This document shows positions 22,601 through 33,300 of a stretch of 64,000 bases of DNA, piece by piece. Source of the DNA: Mytilisepta virgata (taxonomy: Eukaryota > Mollusca > Bivalvia > Mytilida > Mytilidae). The position numbers were made by a program, and so were the translations under genes. The notes under the pieces are model-generated. The model was not told the DNA's origin. It saw only the letters and a list, made by a program, of their open reading frames with translations, and did no database searches. Position 1 is the stretch's first letter. Every line of letters starts with the position of its first letter. Where the stretch lies: the NCBI GenBank assembly GCA_028015205.1, contig CM051521.1:106802513-106866512 (forward strand), read 5' to 3'.

Positions 22601-25600
22601 AATCTGAAGGGGTACAGATACTCAAGTCTCTATTGTCATGTTACGGTACAATGGGAATAAAATTTACCGATTATTAAAATATACAGAAAACGCCATTATT
22701 TAGAAATTTGTAGTTTAAAATGTATTTATTTTACAACACGTCTGCAAAAAAAAAATGACCTTGTAGAAAATAACTACCTTGCATAATATACTCTCTCAAA
22801 AAAGAAACGCAACATCAGATTATCTTTTTGAAATATTATTTTTCCGGACAAATAACCAATAAATATCAAAATATATGTACACATGATCATAATTACACCT
22901 TCATAAAAAGTTTCCAGGTACAATCATTTAAATTCATCCACCCGTAAACGACTTTGGTCGCAATCTGGGACACCCTACGATTTACGCATTGCCAAAAACT
23001 GGGTCGACTTTCACGTGCAAATCATGGGTTATTTTTTAGCTCAGTCAGTCGGTATAAAAACCCGGTATTTCTTTTCATGAATGCATTCGTAAAATAAAAT
23101 TCTGATGAGGTGACGCTATGCCAAGGTTAGACGCTGCTACCTGGAATATCGCTATCGGACGACTAGAGGCCGGAGAATCACAGAATGCTGTTGCTGTAAC
23201 GTACAATGTTCATCGTAGCACAATTTCACGCCTTTGGGGACGCTACCTGCAGCTTGGTACTACGACAGATCGGCCACGTTCAGGGCGCCCGCGTGTTACA
23301 ACCAGGGCGCAAGATCGTTACATCAGACTTTTCCATCTTCGGAATAGGACTATTGCTGCAACAGAAACAGCTGTAAACGTCCCTGGGTTGCGCCGTATAT
23401 CAGCACAGACAGTACGCAATCGGTTACGTTCTCATGGATTGAGGGCAAGAAGACCTTACTTTGGAGCAACACTGAGACGCCAACACCGCCGAGCGAGGGT
23501 TAGATGGTGTACTACAGTTCGTGCATGGAATTTACAGAACTGGAGAAGAGTATGGTTCAGCGATGAGTCACGTTTTCAACTGGAAAAGCGAGATGGTCGC
23601 ATACGTGTGTATAGGCGCCGAAACGAACGTTTTGCGCAAAACTGTGTTGTGGAGAGAGACAATTTTGGCGGAGGCAGTGTTATGATGTGGGCCGCTATTT
23701 CTTATGCCAGAAACACACAGCTGATACATATCCAAGGCAATCTGAACGCTGTTAGGTATAGAGACGAAATTTTACGACCTCATTTATTGCCCGTAATTGA
23801 CATTCGGAGAGAAATTTTTCAGCACGACAATGCCCGACCACATACAGCACGTGTAACAGTAGACTTTTTAGAACAACAGAATGTCAATGTGATCCGTTGG
23901 CCGTCACGATCACCCGATCTTAATCCAATTGAACATTTGTGGGATGAAGTGGATCGGCGCGTGCGCCAACGACAACCACCACCGCAAAATCTGCTACAAT
24001 TACAGCAGGCACTTCAGTTTGAGTGGCAAAGGATACCGCGTGTTCGAACTCAGCGTTTAATTTAATCTATGCCAAGAAGAGTCGGGGCTGTGTTACAAGC
24101 AAATGGTGGACATACCAGATATTGACAATTTATGAGTGATTTATTGACAATATGTGACAAACTGTGATATTCCAAGGTAAAAGAACTCATGAACAAGAAG
24201 TGTGCCAATTTTTGCATTCCTGTGTAAATTATTTATATCATAAATTATGAAAATAATATATGAAGTAAATTTCCTATTTTCTGTATGTTGCGTTTCTTTT
24301 TTGAGAGAGTATATTTATACTTCCAGTTAGCCAAAGCTGGTTTTTACAGCTGTGCAACAGAAAATGAACCAGATGCTGTACAATGTTTCATGTGCTTTAA
24401 AGAGCTGGATGGATGGGAACCGGATGATGATCCATGGTAACAATTTAATCCAACATGTATTGAACAAATCTTTTTATACAGATTTTTCATTATCCCTTGG
24501 CCTAAAATAAGTGTTATAATATAACATGTTTGTTTATTCATCTTTTCCAACTACTGTAACTTTCATTTTGTATAAGGGTCCAAGAAACCACAATGATGAA
24601 ATTTTATGAGTGCAAATATTTTAAATATCTATGAAAGGTGATGCTTAAACACAGTAATATTAGCCTACATTTATGAATGAGTGATAATAAAGATCTCCTC
24701 TGAAACCACTGAGCCAATTGGAACAAAGCTTGGCAGTAATGGTCCTTAGGTGGTCCTCTTTCTGAAATATATCCGATGACCCCACCCATCATCCAAGATG
24801 GCCACCAGAGCCGAACATATTTTAACATAGGACCCTATGGGAAATTACTGAAAGATCTTCTTGTCTGAAACCACTTGGCCAATTTGAACAAAACTTAGAA
24901 GCAATGGTCCTCTTTCAGAATTGTATCCGATGACCCTGCCTGTCATCCATGATGGCCGCCAGAGCCAAACATAGTTTAACATAGTACCCTATGGTCCTTA
25001 AGTGGCTCTCTTTCAGAAATGTTTCCAATGATCCAATCAACCATCCGAAATGGCTGCCAGAGCCGAACATAGTTAAACATAGTACACTATGTGGAATTAG
25101 TTTTAGTGGGTTGTTATCAGTATAAAGTAATACAAACATCAGGGGTTGAAATGAAGGCATGTAAAATTAAGTCAACTTCAACTATAATTTATGCATTAAT
25201 GGCTTAGGTAAACATCCAGATACAATTAATTAAAAGTCATATAGGACTATTTTTAGTGCTTATGACTAGGATATATTAAAGAAAGTCTATGCACTACTTT
25301 ATTTTCCTTTAACAACATTTGATGTGTGACTGAATTTGGTTAAGTTAAGATAAGGACCAAGTGAAGCCCTACAGGAATATTTTATCGGTGCAAACATCTT
25401 GGATATGAAACACTAAACAAGAACTATACAGAAGTAAAATCATGTTTAAGTGCATTGTATGGTTAAGTTTTGTATTAAAAACAATCGATAATGTTAAATG
25501 TTCATATAATTTAGTATTAAAAAATCCATGACTGTGATTATTTCCTTTGTGTGTTCAAGTCTAAGTTTTAAAATTACATATAATAATAGTAACCAAACTG

Positions 25601-27743
25601 ATTTTCATCTCTTTCTTAGCCAATATTTGTTCAAAACAGATTAGCAGTCATATATATTATTTGTGTACCTATATATTATATATATTATTCTAGCAGAATC
25701 ATATTCCTCAGATTATAAAATTACTAAGCGTACCTAAAAATTAACAAATATTTATAAATTCGAGATATACCAGAAATTTGTTGTGATTCTGTAAATGTCT
25801 GATTATTGGGCTTGACTGATGTTCTGTCGGAAATCTTGTGTGATTATATGAATTTTTTATTTATATACATTTTTCTCAGGCAAGAGCATAAGAATCACTC
25901 TCCATCCTGTGCCTTCCTACAACTAACACAACCTATAGAAACCATGACATGTGAACAAGTATTGAAGTTAGAAATGACAAGAAATAAAAATAAAGTTGTA
26001 AGTAGTATTTTATAGAGTAGAATAAAGCACAATCATATGTACCAATATTTTTAACCTTTAGAAGGTTATTTATCACAAACAATTCTTTAATATTTTATTT
26101 AAGATATTAAAAAAAAATGTTTATTAAGCAGGAAAAAAATAAATTTTCATGTTAGTGGCATGAATTAAAACTTACATTACATAATTTTATTGTCTCGCCA
26201 GGGATGAACTGTCGCGAAGGCAAGGTATAGGTATTACTTTCCGGCAGCGTAAACTTTTTTAGAACTTTCATAACTTTGCACATATAATACCTACAATTAA
26301 GAATTATGGTCCACAGATAGCTTATCGTATAAGGTTTGCCGCAGGTTAACTTGTCTTGTGACCCTGACCTCATTTTCATGGTTCACTGACTTCATGAACA
26401 TAAATGTAAAATCTGCTTCCAAGTTTCATGGTTAAATCCATTGCTCAGCAACTGTAGTACCCAGGCCAATTATATTTGGTCTATAGATAGTGCTCGGTGG
26501 TTACATAGCTGTCTGAGACCTTGACTTGAATTTCAGACTTGAGTCTCGTTTTCATGATTGTCATTTTTCTGTATCTGTATAATACCTATATCCAAATTGA
26601 CCTAAATTTGAGGCTTGAGTGACTCTTGTCCCATTTTTACAAATAAGTCCATTTCTCAACAAATGTTATAAATGTATTATATAGACCCACCACTTTTGGT
26701 CTATAGATAGTTTTTAGTGGGTACATACATGTACCAGTCTGAGACCTGTCAGCTCGCCTTGAACACAGTTTTAGGTTTGAATGACATGCATGAGATTATC
26801 GCCTGACCATTACTATTTCTTTTAACCAGTTTTACTTGGACTTGCAATGTCGGGTATCAGATAATGATTATTCTGTGTCCACGTGCATACTCAGGCGAGA
26901 CATTTGGTGTGTCCACTCTTGTTCATCTTATATTTATTTACAATTAATGGGAGAAGTCAAATAGATTTATAAACTAGTTGTTCATTTCAGTTGTGTATTC
27001 AGTTTGCTTTTAACATACGTTTTTGAAGTTTAAATACATTAGTAAAGGCAGTAGAAGATAATAGCCAGATAGGAAAGAATTTGGGAAAAACCCAATCTTG
27101 AAATCAGAGGTTTAAGGTGACACTCAAAATTAAAATTTCATTTCCAAATCCCTTCTTGAGTTTGCTTGCCAACTAGGGGAGTCTTTAAATAGGCAAAAAA
27201 AATGAATATATAAAGGAAATGGGAATAACCCCGTTGATTTTTGAGACAGTAGGTCAAAGGTCAGGGTCACTATTTTTAAGCTCAGGTAAAAAAAATTATG
27301 TCTGTTTACGGTTTCCCAACCGACGCTAATTTGAGTGTCGACCCTAAGCCATTTTATTTCCGTCGTAAAGTGAAAAATTAATTTAACTCATGTTGTAAGC
27401 AAAGTTAGAACAGCCAATAAATTTAACAATTGCCTGATAATCCTTATGTTCACAATCAAGAATATGACAGCCGTTTTAAGATAACTTGCAACTCTTGAGA
27501 TGAAATAAAAACTTAACCGCCATTTTATTCCAACCAATAACCAAGGGAAATAATCCAATCATTAAACATATGGGTAAACTCGGTCCATGGACAACTCAGA
27601 TCTTTTATAGTAGGACTTGTTGATTAGAATAATACATGAATTTGTTTTCTTTTTCACAGAAAAAAGTACTGGACAAAGCATTAAGTGAACTCGAAGATAC
27701 AGTTTCGAGTGTGAGAGATGAAATGCAAAAATTGGCTTCCTGA
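19523..27743 (+). CDS. BIRC5: Survivin (BIR-domain protein), four exons
   Basis: Survivin is the chromosomal passenger complex subunit that targets Aurora B to centromeres (Borealin and INCENP partners) and belongs to the IAP family. Exons 19,523-19,642, 24,327-24,436, 25,880-25,997 and 27,660-27,743 join in phase to 432 nt, 143 aa (human is 142). BIR domain about 22-92: [51 protein letters not shown], then [11 protein letters not shown]. Zinc ligands CxxC plus H-x6-C are all present. One BIR and no RING fit survivin. The C-terminal helix (exon 4, [20 protein letters not shown]) is predicted coiled coil. Intron positions and phases match vertebrate BIRC5 as I recall (0, 2, 0). ATG 19,523 (A at -3, G at +4) is preferred to 19,445 (T at -3). 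About 14 residues before the final helix are missing relative to vertebrates, so a micro-exon in intron 3 is possible. Confidence 0.93.
19643..21101 (+). other. Survivin intron 1, proximal part
   Basis: AT-rich intron. I see no exon; the minus-strand frame at 20,086-20,346 has no protein-like composition. Confidence 0.5.
21102..21572. mobile_element. Fold-back element interrupted by a SINE
   Basis: Arms 21,102-21,180 and 21,511-21,572 are inverted copies: GGGGCTCGTTACAATGACAC on the left answers GGGGCTCGTAACAATTGACA on the reverse of the right, extending to TATTTACTG...CTACCGTCA against GATTTACTGCTACTATGAC. The centre of the palindrome was the landing site of the SINE below. Confidence 0.8.
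21239..21503 (+). mobile_element. SINE with class II tRNA-like head
   Basis: The head starts GGGGCCTCGGTGGCCGAGTGG (A box TGGCCGAGTGG), with a long variable-arm layout like tRNA-Ser/Leu and a B box GAGTTCGAATC. The body ends in a GCCGTCGTGAAATAGCC...ACGGCGTAAAACCCC tail of a type widespread in mollusc SINEs. The 8-bp duplication TATCAGTC (21,231-21,238 and 21,504-21,511) flanks it. Unrelated to the SINE at 640 and 40,373. Confidence 0.8.
21574..22788. other. Survivin intron 1, middle part
   Basis: AT-rich intron with no exon or element recognised. Confidence 0.5.
22789..24311 (+). mobile_element. Tc1-type transposon, family 2, nearly intact
   Basis: 1.52 kb with identical inverted ends of at least 26 bp (TACTCTCTCAAAAAAGAAAC at each end) and TA target duplications (22,787-22,788 and 24,312-24,313). 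Contains a TATA box (23,053-23,060) and a nearly full transposase frame on the plus strand, the same orientation as survivin. Identical ends suggest recent arrival. Confidence 0.95.
23118..24125 (+). pseudogene. Tc1 transposase, one premature stop near the C-terminus (family 2)
   Basis: The frame from [10 protein letters not shown] is open for 315 codons, then TAA (24,063-24,065), then 19 further codons in the same frame ending NGGHTRY and TGA. That tail is the conserved Tc1 C-terminus, so the TAA is a nonsense change. Domains: two HTH parts ([11 protein letters not shown] near 35-45), linker [13 protein letters not shown], then DD34E catalysis with [17 protein letters not shown] and [13 protein letters not shown]. 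All three catalytic residues and 34-residue spacing are present. Loss of 20 residues may or may not inactivate it. Confidence 0.93.
24327..24436 (+). CDS. BIRC5: Survivin exon 2 (BIR core)
   Basis: 110 nt between TTATACTTCCAG and donor GTAACA. Encodes [20 protein letters not shown] and EPDDDP, with two zinc cysteines. Leaves in phase 2. A Tc1 transposon ends 15 bp upstream of its first base. Confidence 0.95.
24650..25115. repeat. Tandem repeats in survivin intron 2, about 180-bp unit
   Basis: About 2.5 units share CTGAAACCACT...GCCAATT, AATGGTCCT, TATCCGATGACCC and ATCATCCAAGATGGCC, then TAACATAG(G)ACCCTATGG. The unit is related in wording to the block at 29,600-30,880 in inverse orientation. 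Confidence 0.8.
25880..25997 (+). CDS. BIRC5: Survivin exon 3
   Basis: 118 nt between TTTTTCTCAG and donor GTAAGT. Encodes the H-x6-C zinc half (HKNHSPSC) and the start of the long helix ([15 protein letters not shown]). Ends in phase 0. Confidence 0.95.
26180..26930. repeat. Dispersed repeat with short inverted ends in survivin intron 3
   Basis: Bounded by TTGTCTCGCCAGGGATG at about 26,188 and CAGGCGAGACATTTGG at about 26,890. Contains repeated GACCTTGA/CTATAGATAGT phrases (26,480 and 26,700). The reverse frame at 26,152-26,379 is not convincing as a gene. Confidence 0.5.
27660..27743 (+). CDS. BIRC5: Survivin exon 4
   Basis: 84 nt after TTCTTTTTCACAG: 27 codons of charged helix ending QKLAS and TGA. 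A poly(A) signal AATAAA follows at 27,839-27,844. Confidence 0.9.
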   Translation, partial: KKVLDKALSELEDTVSSVRDEMQKLAS

Positions 27744-27838
27744 ACAGTAAAAAGTTATTTTTATAATACAACAGTAACTTTGGAATATTATTGATATTTA
27801 TGGATTTGAACGTATGTTTCTCTGTATATTTTGTATAT

Positions 27839-27844
27839 AATAAA
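27839..27844 (+). terminator. BIRC5: Survivin poly(A) signal
   Basis: AATAAA 96 bp after the stop codon, giving a short 3' UTR. Confidence 0.65.
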
Positions 27845-27899
27845 TCCTTAAAAGTAAAGGTGTATTATATTTTAAAATTTTGCAGTGTGGATTCTCTTT

Positions 27900-28480
27900 T
27901 GTTGGTATCAATTGTAATGGTTTTATAATTTTTTAGCTCACATTGTCATCACTTGGTGTCTGTTGTCTGTCTGTTAATTTTATCATTTGATTATCTTCTT
28001 GAGAAGTCTTTATACTTTGGTGCTGATTAATCAAGAAAGATTGCCGCCAGAGTCTATTCTAATTTCTTATTGGCTGAACTTTGAAAAAGACCAATACATC
28101 TGTTTGAAGCCAAACTTTAATTTTATCTTAGGACATAAAGTCCTCTTTCATTTTTATACGCCCGTCGTAAATAGGAATATTAGGCTATACCAATGTCTGT
28201 CCGTACTTCACACTTTGTACCGTAACTCAAATTTGCTTAATCAACATTAGGATTTTGGAAGAAAGCCCCCTTTCGAATTTGACGATTTTAAATTTTGTCC
28301 TTCTGAAGTTATGGGACTTAGATTGTCCAAATATAAGCAATATTTCACATTTGTTTCACAAACTCGAGTATGCCTAGATGGATTTTCTTCAAATTTTAAC
28401 AATCAAATTTTAGAAGAATGTCGGGGATATAGCGATTGTCTCCTTCCATCACACTTTCTTGTGACTTCAACTCTTCCTTC
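27900..28480. repeat. Dispersed noncoding repeats downstream of survivin
   Basis: Contains the TTAGCTCACATTGTCATCACTTGGTG motif (27,937) that recurs at 31,940 and 33,425, and a TTTTTATACGCCCGTCG stretch (28,150). Both are repeat phrases common in mussel DNA as I recall. No gene seen. Confidence 0.55.
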
Positions 28481-29380
28481 ACTTTTGGGTTTAGGAATTT
28501 AATTTCTATATAGAATGGTAGAACCTGTTGATGTGCAATAAGGTTTTAGAATTTTTGATTTTCTAAACACAGAAATTTGAATTCAAGCTTGTGACCTAAA
28601 CTTGTCTTTAATTTTTCAATTTATGCACTTTATTTCCATACAGTATTGTCATGCACATGTGCAATAAAGTTTTAAAATTTTGATTTTCTAAAATTGGGGC
28701 CCACAGGGGACGAATTTAAAAATACTGTCAATTTAAGCTTGTGACCTAAACTCCTCTTTCATTTTACAATTTACACATTTTATTTCTGTACAGTATTGTC
28801 ATGCACCATATGCAGCTGTGCAATAAGGTTTAAGAATTTTGATTTTCTAAAATTGGTCGAATCTTGAAAACTTAAGCTTGTGACATACTTGTCTTTTGTT
28901 TTTCAATTTATGCATTTTATTTCTATAAAGTATTTTCAAACACCATATGCAGATGTGTAATAAGGTTTAAGAATTGTAATTTTCTAAAATTGGGGTCCAC
29001 AGGGGTCTAAATTTGAAATTTTCAATTTAAGCTTGTGACCTTAACTTCTCTTTCATTTTGCAATTTATTCATTTTGCTTATATATACACATAGTATTGTC
29101 CAACACTATATTTAATTGCACAATAAGGATTAAGAATATATATTTTTAAACGGGGTCTCACTCGGGTCAAATTTAAAAAATTGTCAGTTTAAGCTTGTGA
29201 ACTAAGGTTTTTTCATTAGGTTTATTGATTTAATTTCTTTATAGAATGGATGCATACTATTTTTGGATGGGTATAAGGTTTTATATTTTTGACTATGTAA
29301 ATGGCCAAACTAGTTCCAAGGGGTGTGGAGATCACTGTCGATTCAGACAGTACAGATTTCTAGTTAAGATATGTTAGGCC
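28480..29380. repeat. Tandem repeat array, about 150-bp unit
   Basis: Units near 28,586, 28,735, 28,872, 29,030 and 29,194 share AGCTTGTGACCTAAACTT, a TTCAATTTAT...TTTATTTCT stretch, AGTATTGTC and GTGCAATAAGGTTT. Partial units recur at 29,480-29,580 and 30,920-31,080. Confidence 0.85.
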
Positions 29381-29599
29381 TTTGCAAAAGTAACATGACA
29401 CTTAATTTGCTAAAAAAAAATCAATATTTTCCTATGAGCATATCATGCATAAGGCGCAGCAGTTTATGCAATTTATCAGTCTGTTTCTTTACAGTATTGT
29501 CAAACACCATATTAAGATGTGCAATATGGTTTTAGAATTTTAATTTTCAAAACTTTGAGACCACAGTGATGAATTTCAACCAGAGGCTCCAGGAGCCTG

Positions 29600-30880
29600 T
29601 ATCGCTCACCTGATATTCAATTTGTTCATTGATAAAAGACCTTTGAGATAAACATCTATACCATGTTTGGTTTCAATCCATTTAGTAATTTTCAAGAAGC
29701 CATTTGTACGTAATTCCCATAGGGTCCTATGTATCTGCTGGTGGCCATCTTGAATGATGGATCGGCATCAAAGTAATAACACTTCATGACTTGGTCAGCA
29801 CCTTGTAAAGAAGATTCATGCTATTTTTGGTTTCAATCCATTCAGTGGTTTTCTAGAAGATTTTTGTATGTACATGTATTTCCCATAAGGGTCTATGTTA
29901 AACTAACTCCCCTCCCCCAGCATTTTGCCAACTTGGATGATGGATCGGCAACAAAATAACAGAACTTGGTCAGCACCCCATAAGGAACGTTCATGCTGTT
30001 TAGTTTCAATCCATACAGTGGTTCTCTGAAAGAAGATTTATGTCTGTACATGTATTTCCCATAGGGTTCTATGTTAAACTAAGCAGCCATATTGGATGAT
30101 GATTCGGCACGAAAGTAACAACATTTGGTCAGCACCTCATAAGGAACATTCATGTTACATGTATGTTGGTTTCAATCAATCCAGTGGTTCTATAGAAGAA
30201 GATTTTTGTATTTCCCGTAGGGTCCTATGTTAAACTAAGTCCCCCGCTGTAGGATGTTCAACTAACGCCAGGCGGAGCCGTTTTTCCAAAATTTATTTAA
30301 AAACAAGATTAAAAATATTTATCACCTATCTATAGACGATTTGGGTACCATAATATAATGTTTACAATCGATGTTTCCGCCCAGTGCTGCACCTAGCGTT
30401 AACTGAAGATCCTACCCGCTGGCAGCCATCTGGGATGACGGATGGGCAAAAAAATAACAACACTTGGTCAGCACCTCACAAGGAACATTCATGCCATGTT
30501 TGGTTTCAATCCATTTAGCGTTTCTCTAGCTGGAAGAAGATTTTTGTATGTATTTTCCATAGGGTCCTATGTTAAACTAAGTCCCCGCTGGCAGCCATGT
30601 TGGATGACAGATCGGCACCAAAGTGGTCAGCACCTTGTAAGCAACTTTTGTTCCATGATTGGTTTCAATCCATGGCGGTTCTCTAGAAAAAGATTTTTGT
30701 ATTTATTTTCCATAGGGTCCTAAGTTAAACTAAGTCTCCCGCTGGCAGCCATGTTGGATGACGGATCGGCACCAAAGTAAAAGCACTTGGTCAGCACCTT
30801 GTAAGGAACAGTTATGTTATGATTCTTTTCGATCCATTAAGTGGTTCTCTAGAAGTTCAAAATGTGAAATGTTGACGACC
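29600..30880. repeat. Tandem repeat array, about 160-bp unit
   Basis: About seven imperfect units with TTTCAATCCATTNAGTGGTT, CCATAGGGTCCTATGTTAAA, GGCAGCCATGTTGGATGACG and GGTCAGCACCTTGTAAGGAA. Interrupted at 30,249-30,415 by a MITE. Short frames over it are not genes. Confidence 0.9.
30249..30415. mobile_element. 167-bp MITE with 5-bp target duplication
   Basis: Inverted ends of about 30 bp (left GTAGGATGTTCAACTAACGC; right, reversed, GTAGGATCTTCAGTTAACGC). The target duplication CCGCT lies at 30,244-30,248 and 30,416-30,420. Neighbouring repeat units show the uninterrupted site CCCCGCTGGCAGCC, which confirms the boundaries. Confidence 0.9.
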
Positions 30881-31230
30881 GTGACGGACGACGAAAAGTG
30901 ATGGCAATAAAAATGAGTTTAAACTTGTGTCCTAAACTTCTTTCATTTTTCATTGAATTTGGTGATTTAATTTCTTCATTGAATGATTGCATACTATCTG
31001 TAAACGGGCAATTAGGTTTTAGATTTTTGAATTTGGTTCAGTATCCCAACTAAATGTGGGGACGCGGGGATCACTGTCATACAGCAGCTTTCTAGATTTT
31101 TTTATTGTTTAGGTGACTTTCACAGAAATCAATTGAGATATATATCAGTGATATTATACCACTACGGTAATACTACATAAAATGACTTTAGTTCAATTTT
31201 CTAAAAATTGTACAAAACAACCGAGCAACA

Positions 31231-31382
31231 TCAGGCCTGGGCGCCATAACGAACTATTTTTGCTGAGCAAAGAAAATTTTACTCAGATTCCCATTCTCAG
31301 CCAATCACATTCGAGTATTCCGATATTTAAGAATATTCTCAGGCTTAAGAATATTCTCAACTTTTATGGTGCCAGGGCCTGA
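31231..31382. mobile_element. 152-bp fold-back MITE
   Basis: Inverted ends TCAGGCCTGGGCGCCATAA (31,231-31,249) and, reversed, TCAGGCCCTGGCACCATAA (31,364-31,382). The interior has repeated AAGAATATTCTCA. No coding capacity. Confidence 0.85.
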
Positions 31383-31934
31383 GTTACTATAACCCAATTT
31401 TTACAGAAAAACTTGGTTAAAGTTTTTGCATTTTGGTAAATCTCTCAAAATCCTATGATATATCTCACAACTATGGCCATCAATATAGTTCAATAGATCA
31501 GCAACAAATAAGTCATAATGACCTATATTTAATGCCGTAGTGCCATCATGATTTGAAGAAATAAATAAATTGCATGCAGTGTAGATTTAATATTATGGAA
31601 TACTTATTTTTTGTGGGAGTGGGAAACCAAGAATCTGAATACTCAACAGAGAACAATTATTTAGTTATTCTTATATGTGATAAAATTATGAAATTTAGTA
31701 TCCTCAGATATCCAACTTTTTTCACAATCCAAAAGTTTTTCCCACGAAAATAAATGAATCAACAATATACCAATGATAGACCCCTTAACTTCTTTTATAT
31801 TGTAATACATGTATAATTTTAAAAATAACTCATACGAGCTCTCATATAAAATGGAATAATTCTCAAAATGAAATTTCCCAATAATTGATTGAAAGTCAGG
31901 AGGATGGGTTGTTTATGATTAGGAACCAAAATTC

Positions 31935-33300
31935 TTTTTAGCTCACCTGACCCGAAGGGTCATGTGAGCTATTGCTATCACTTGGCGTCCGTCGTCCGTC
32001 CGTCGTCCGTCGTCCGTCGTCCGTTAACTTTTTCAAACGTTAACTCCTCCAACACCATAAGTCCAACTGCAACCAAACTTGGTACAGTTATTAATTGGTA
32101 TGGGTGCTACAAATCGATTGTTTTGATTTTTGATTCGTATAAAAACATGGCCGTCATGGCTAAAAATAGAACATAGGGGTAAATCGCAGTTTTTTGCATA
32201 TAAGTCAGAAACGGTCACAGATATCAAAATTCTGGCATAGGGTAAAACTGATCAGCACCTCAAGATCTACCTGCCCTGAAATTTTGAAGAAGATCCAACC
32301 ACTCATTTCAGAGTTATCACCCTTTTTCCTGATTTTTTCCAAATTTTTTTATGTTATTATTTCAAAAATCTTCTCCTCTGAAACTACTGAATGGATTTGG
32401 ATAAAACTTAGCATGATTGTTCCTTAGGGTATCCTGCACAAAGTTTATGCTTCGATTTTTGATCCATCGAAAAACATGGCAAACTGTTACTAAAAATAGA
32501 ACATGGGGGTCAAACAACAGTTTTTCGCAACTATCTCAAAAATCATAAGGTTACGGCAAATTCTGGCAGGTTGAAAGTGTTCAGCATGATGAGAGCTACC
32601 TGCGTGCTGATTTTCGTGAAAATCTGTCAACTTATGTTAGAGTTATTGCCCTTTTTTGACATTTTTGGTTTTTTTTTATGTTATTATTTCAAAAATCTTC
32701 TCCTCTGAAACTACAGAATGGATTTGGATAAAACTTAGCATCATTGTTCCTTAGGGTATCCTGCACAAAGTTTATGCTTCGATTTTTGATCCGTCGAAAA
32801 ACATGGCCACTGTTACTAAAAATAGAACATAGGGGTCAAACAACATTTTTTCGCAACTATCTCAAAAATCATAAGGTTATGGCAAATTCTGGCAGGTTGA
32901 AAGTGTTCAGCATGATGAGAGCTACCTGTGTGTTTATTTTCGTGAAAATCTGTCAACTGATGTTAGAGTTATTGTCCTTTTTTGACATTTTTGGCTTTTT
33001 TTTATGTTATGATTTCAAAAATCTTCTCTGAAACTACTATTCAAAATCAAATGAAACTTGGTATGATTGTTCCTTAGGGTATCCTGCAAAAAGTTAATGC
33101 TTGGATTTTTGATTGGTCGAAAAACATGTCCGCCCTTACTAAAAATAGAACATAGGGGTCAAAATGCTGTTTTTTGCTATTTTTTCCTGAATTATAGAAA
33201 TAAAATGAAGATGAAAGCTACCTTCAAGGCAAACATGGTATTCCGAGTTGAATGGTGATGATGAAAGTTTGTTTTGGACGGCCATTTTTAAAATGGCTGC
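31935..33300. repeat. Dispersed repeat with (GTCCGTC)n and three tandem 320-340-bp units
   Basis: Starts with the hairpin AGCTCACCTGACCCGAAGGG...CATGTGAGCT and a GTCCGTCGTCC run (31,985-32,026). Units beginning TTATGTTATTATTTCAAAAA at about 32,350, 32,690 and 33,005 share GAATGGATTTGGATAAAACT and TTCCTTAGGGTATCCTGC. The three large frames here (32,194-33,258) are translations of the repeat and have no protein-family features. Confidence 0.85.

Noticed and set aside
32033..33258. Several 60-95-codon frames around the GTCCGTC repeats
   Set aside because: They follow the tandem units and repeat with them; no family features or splice context.
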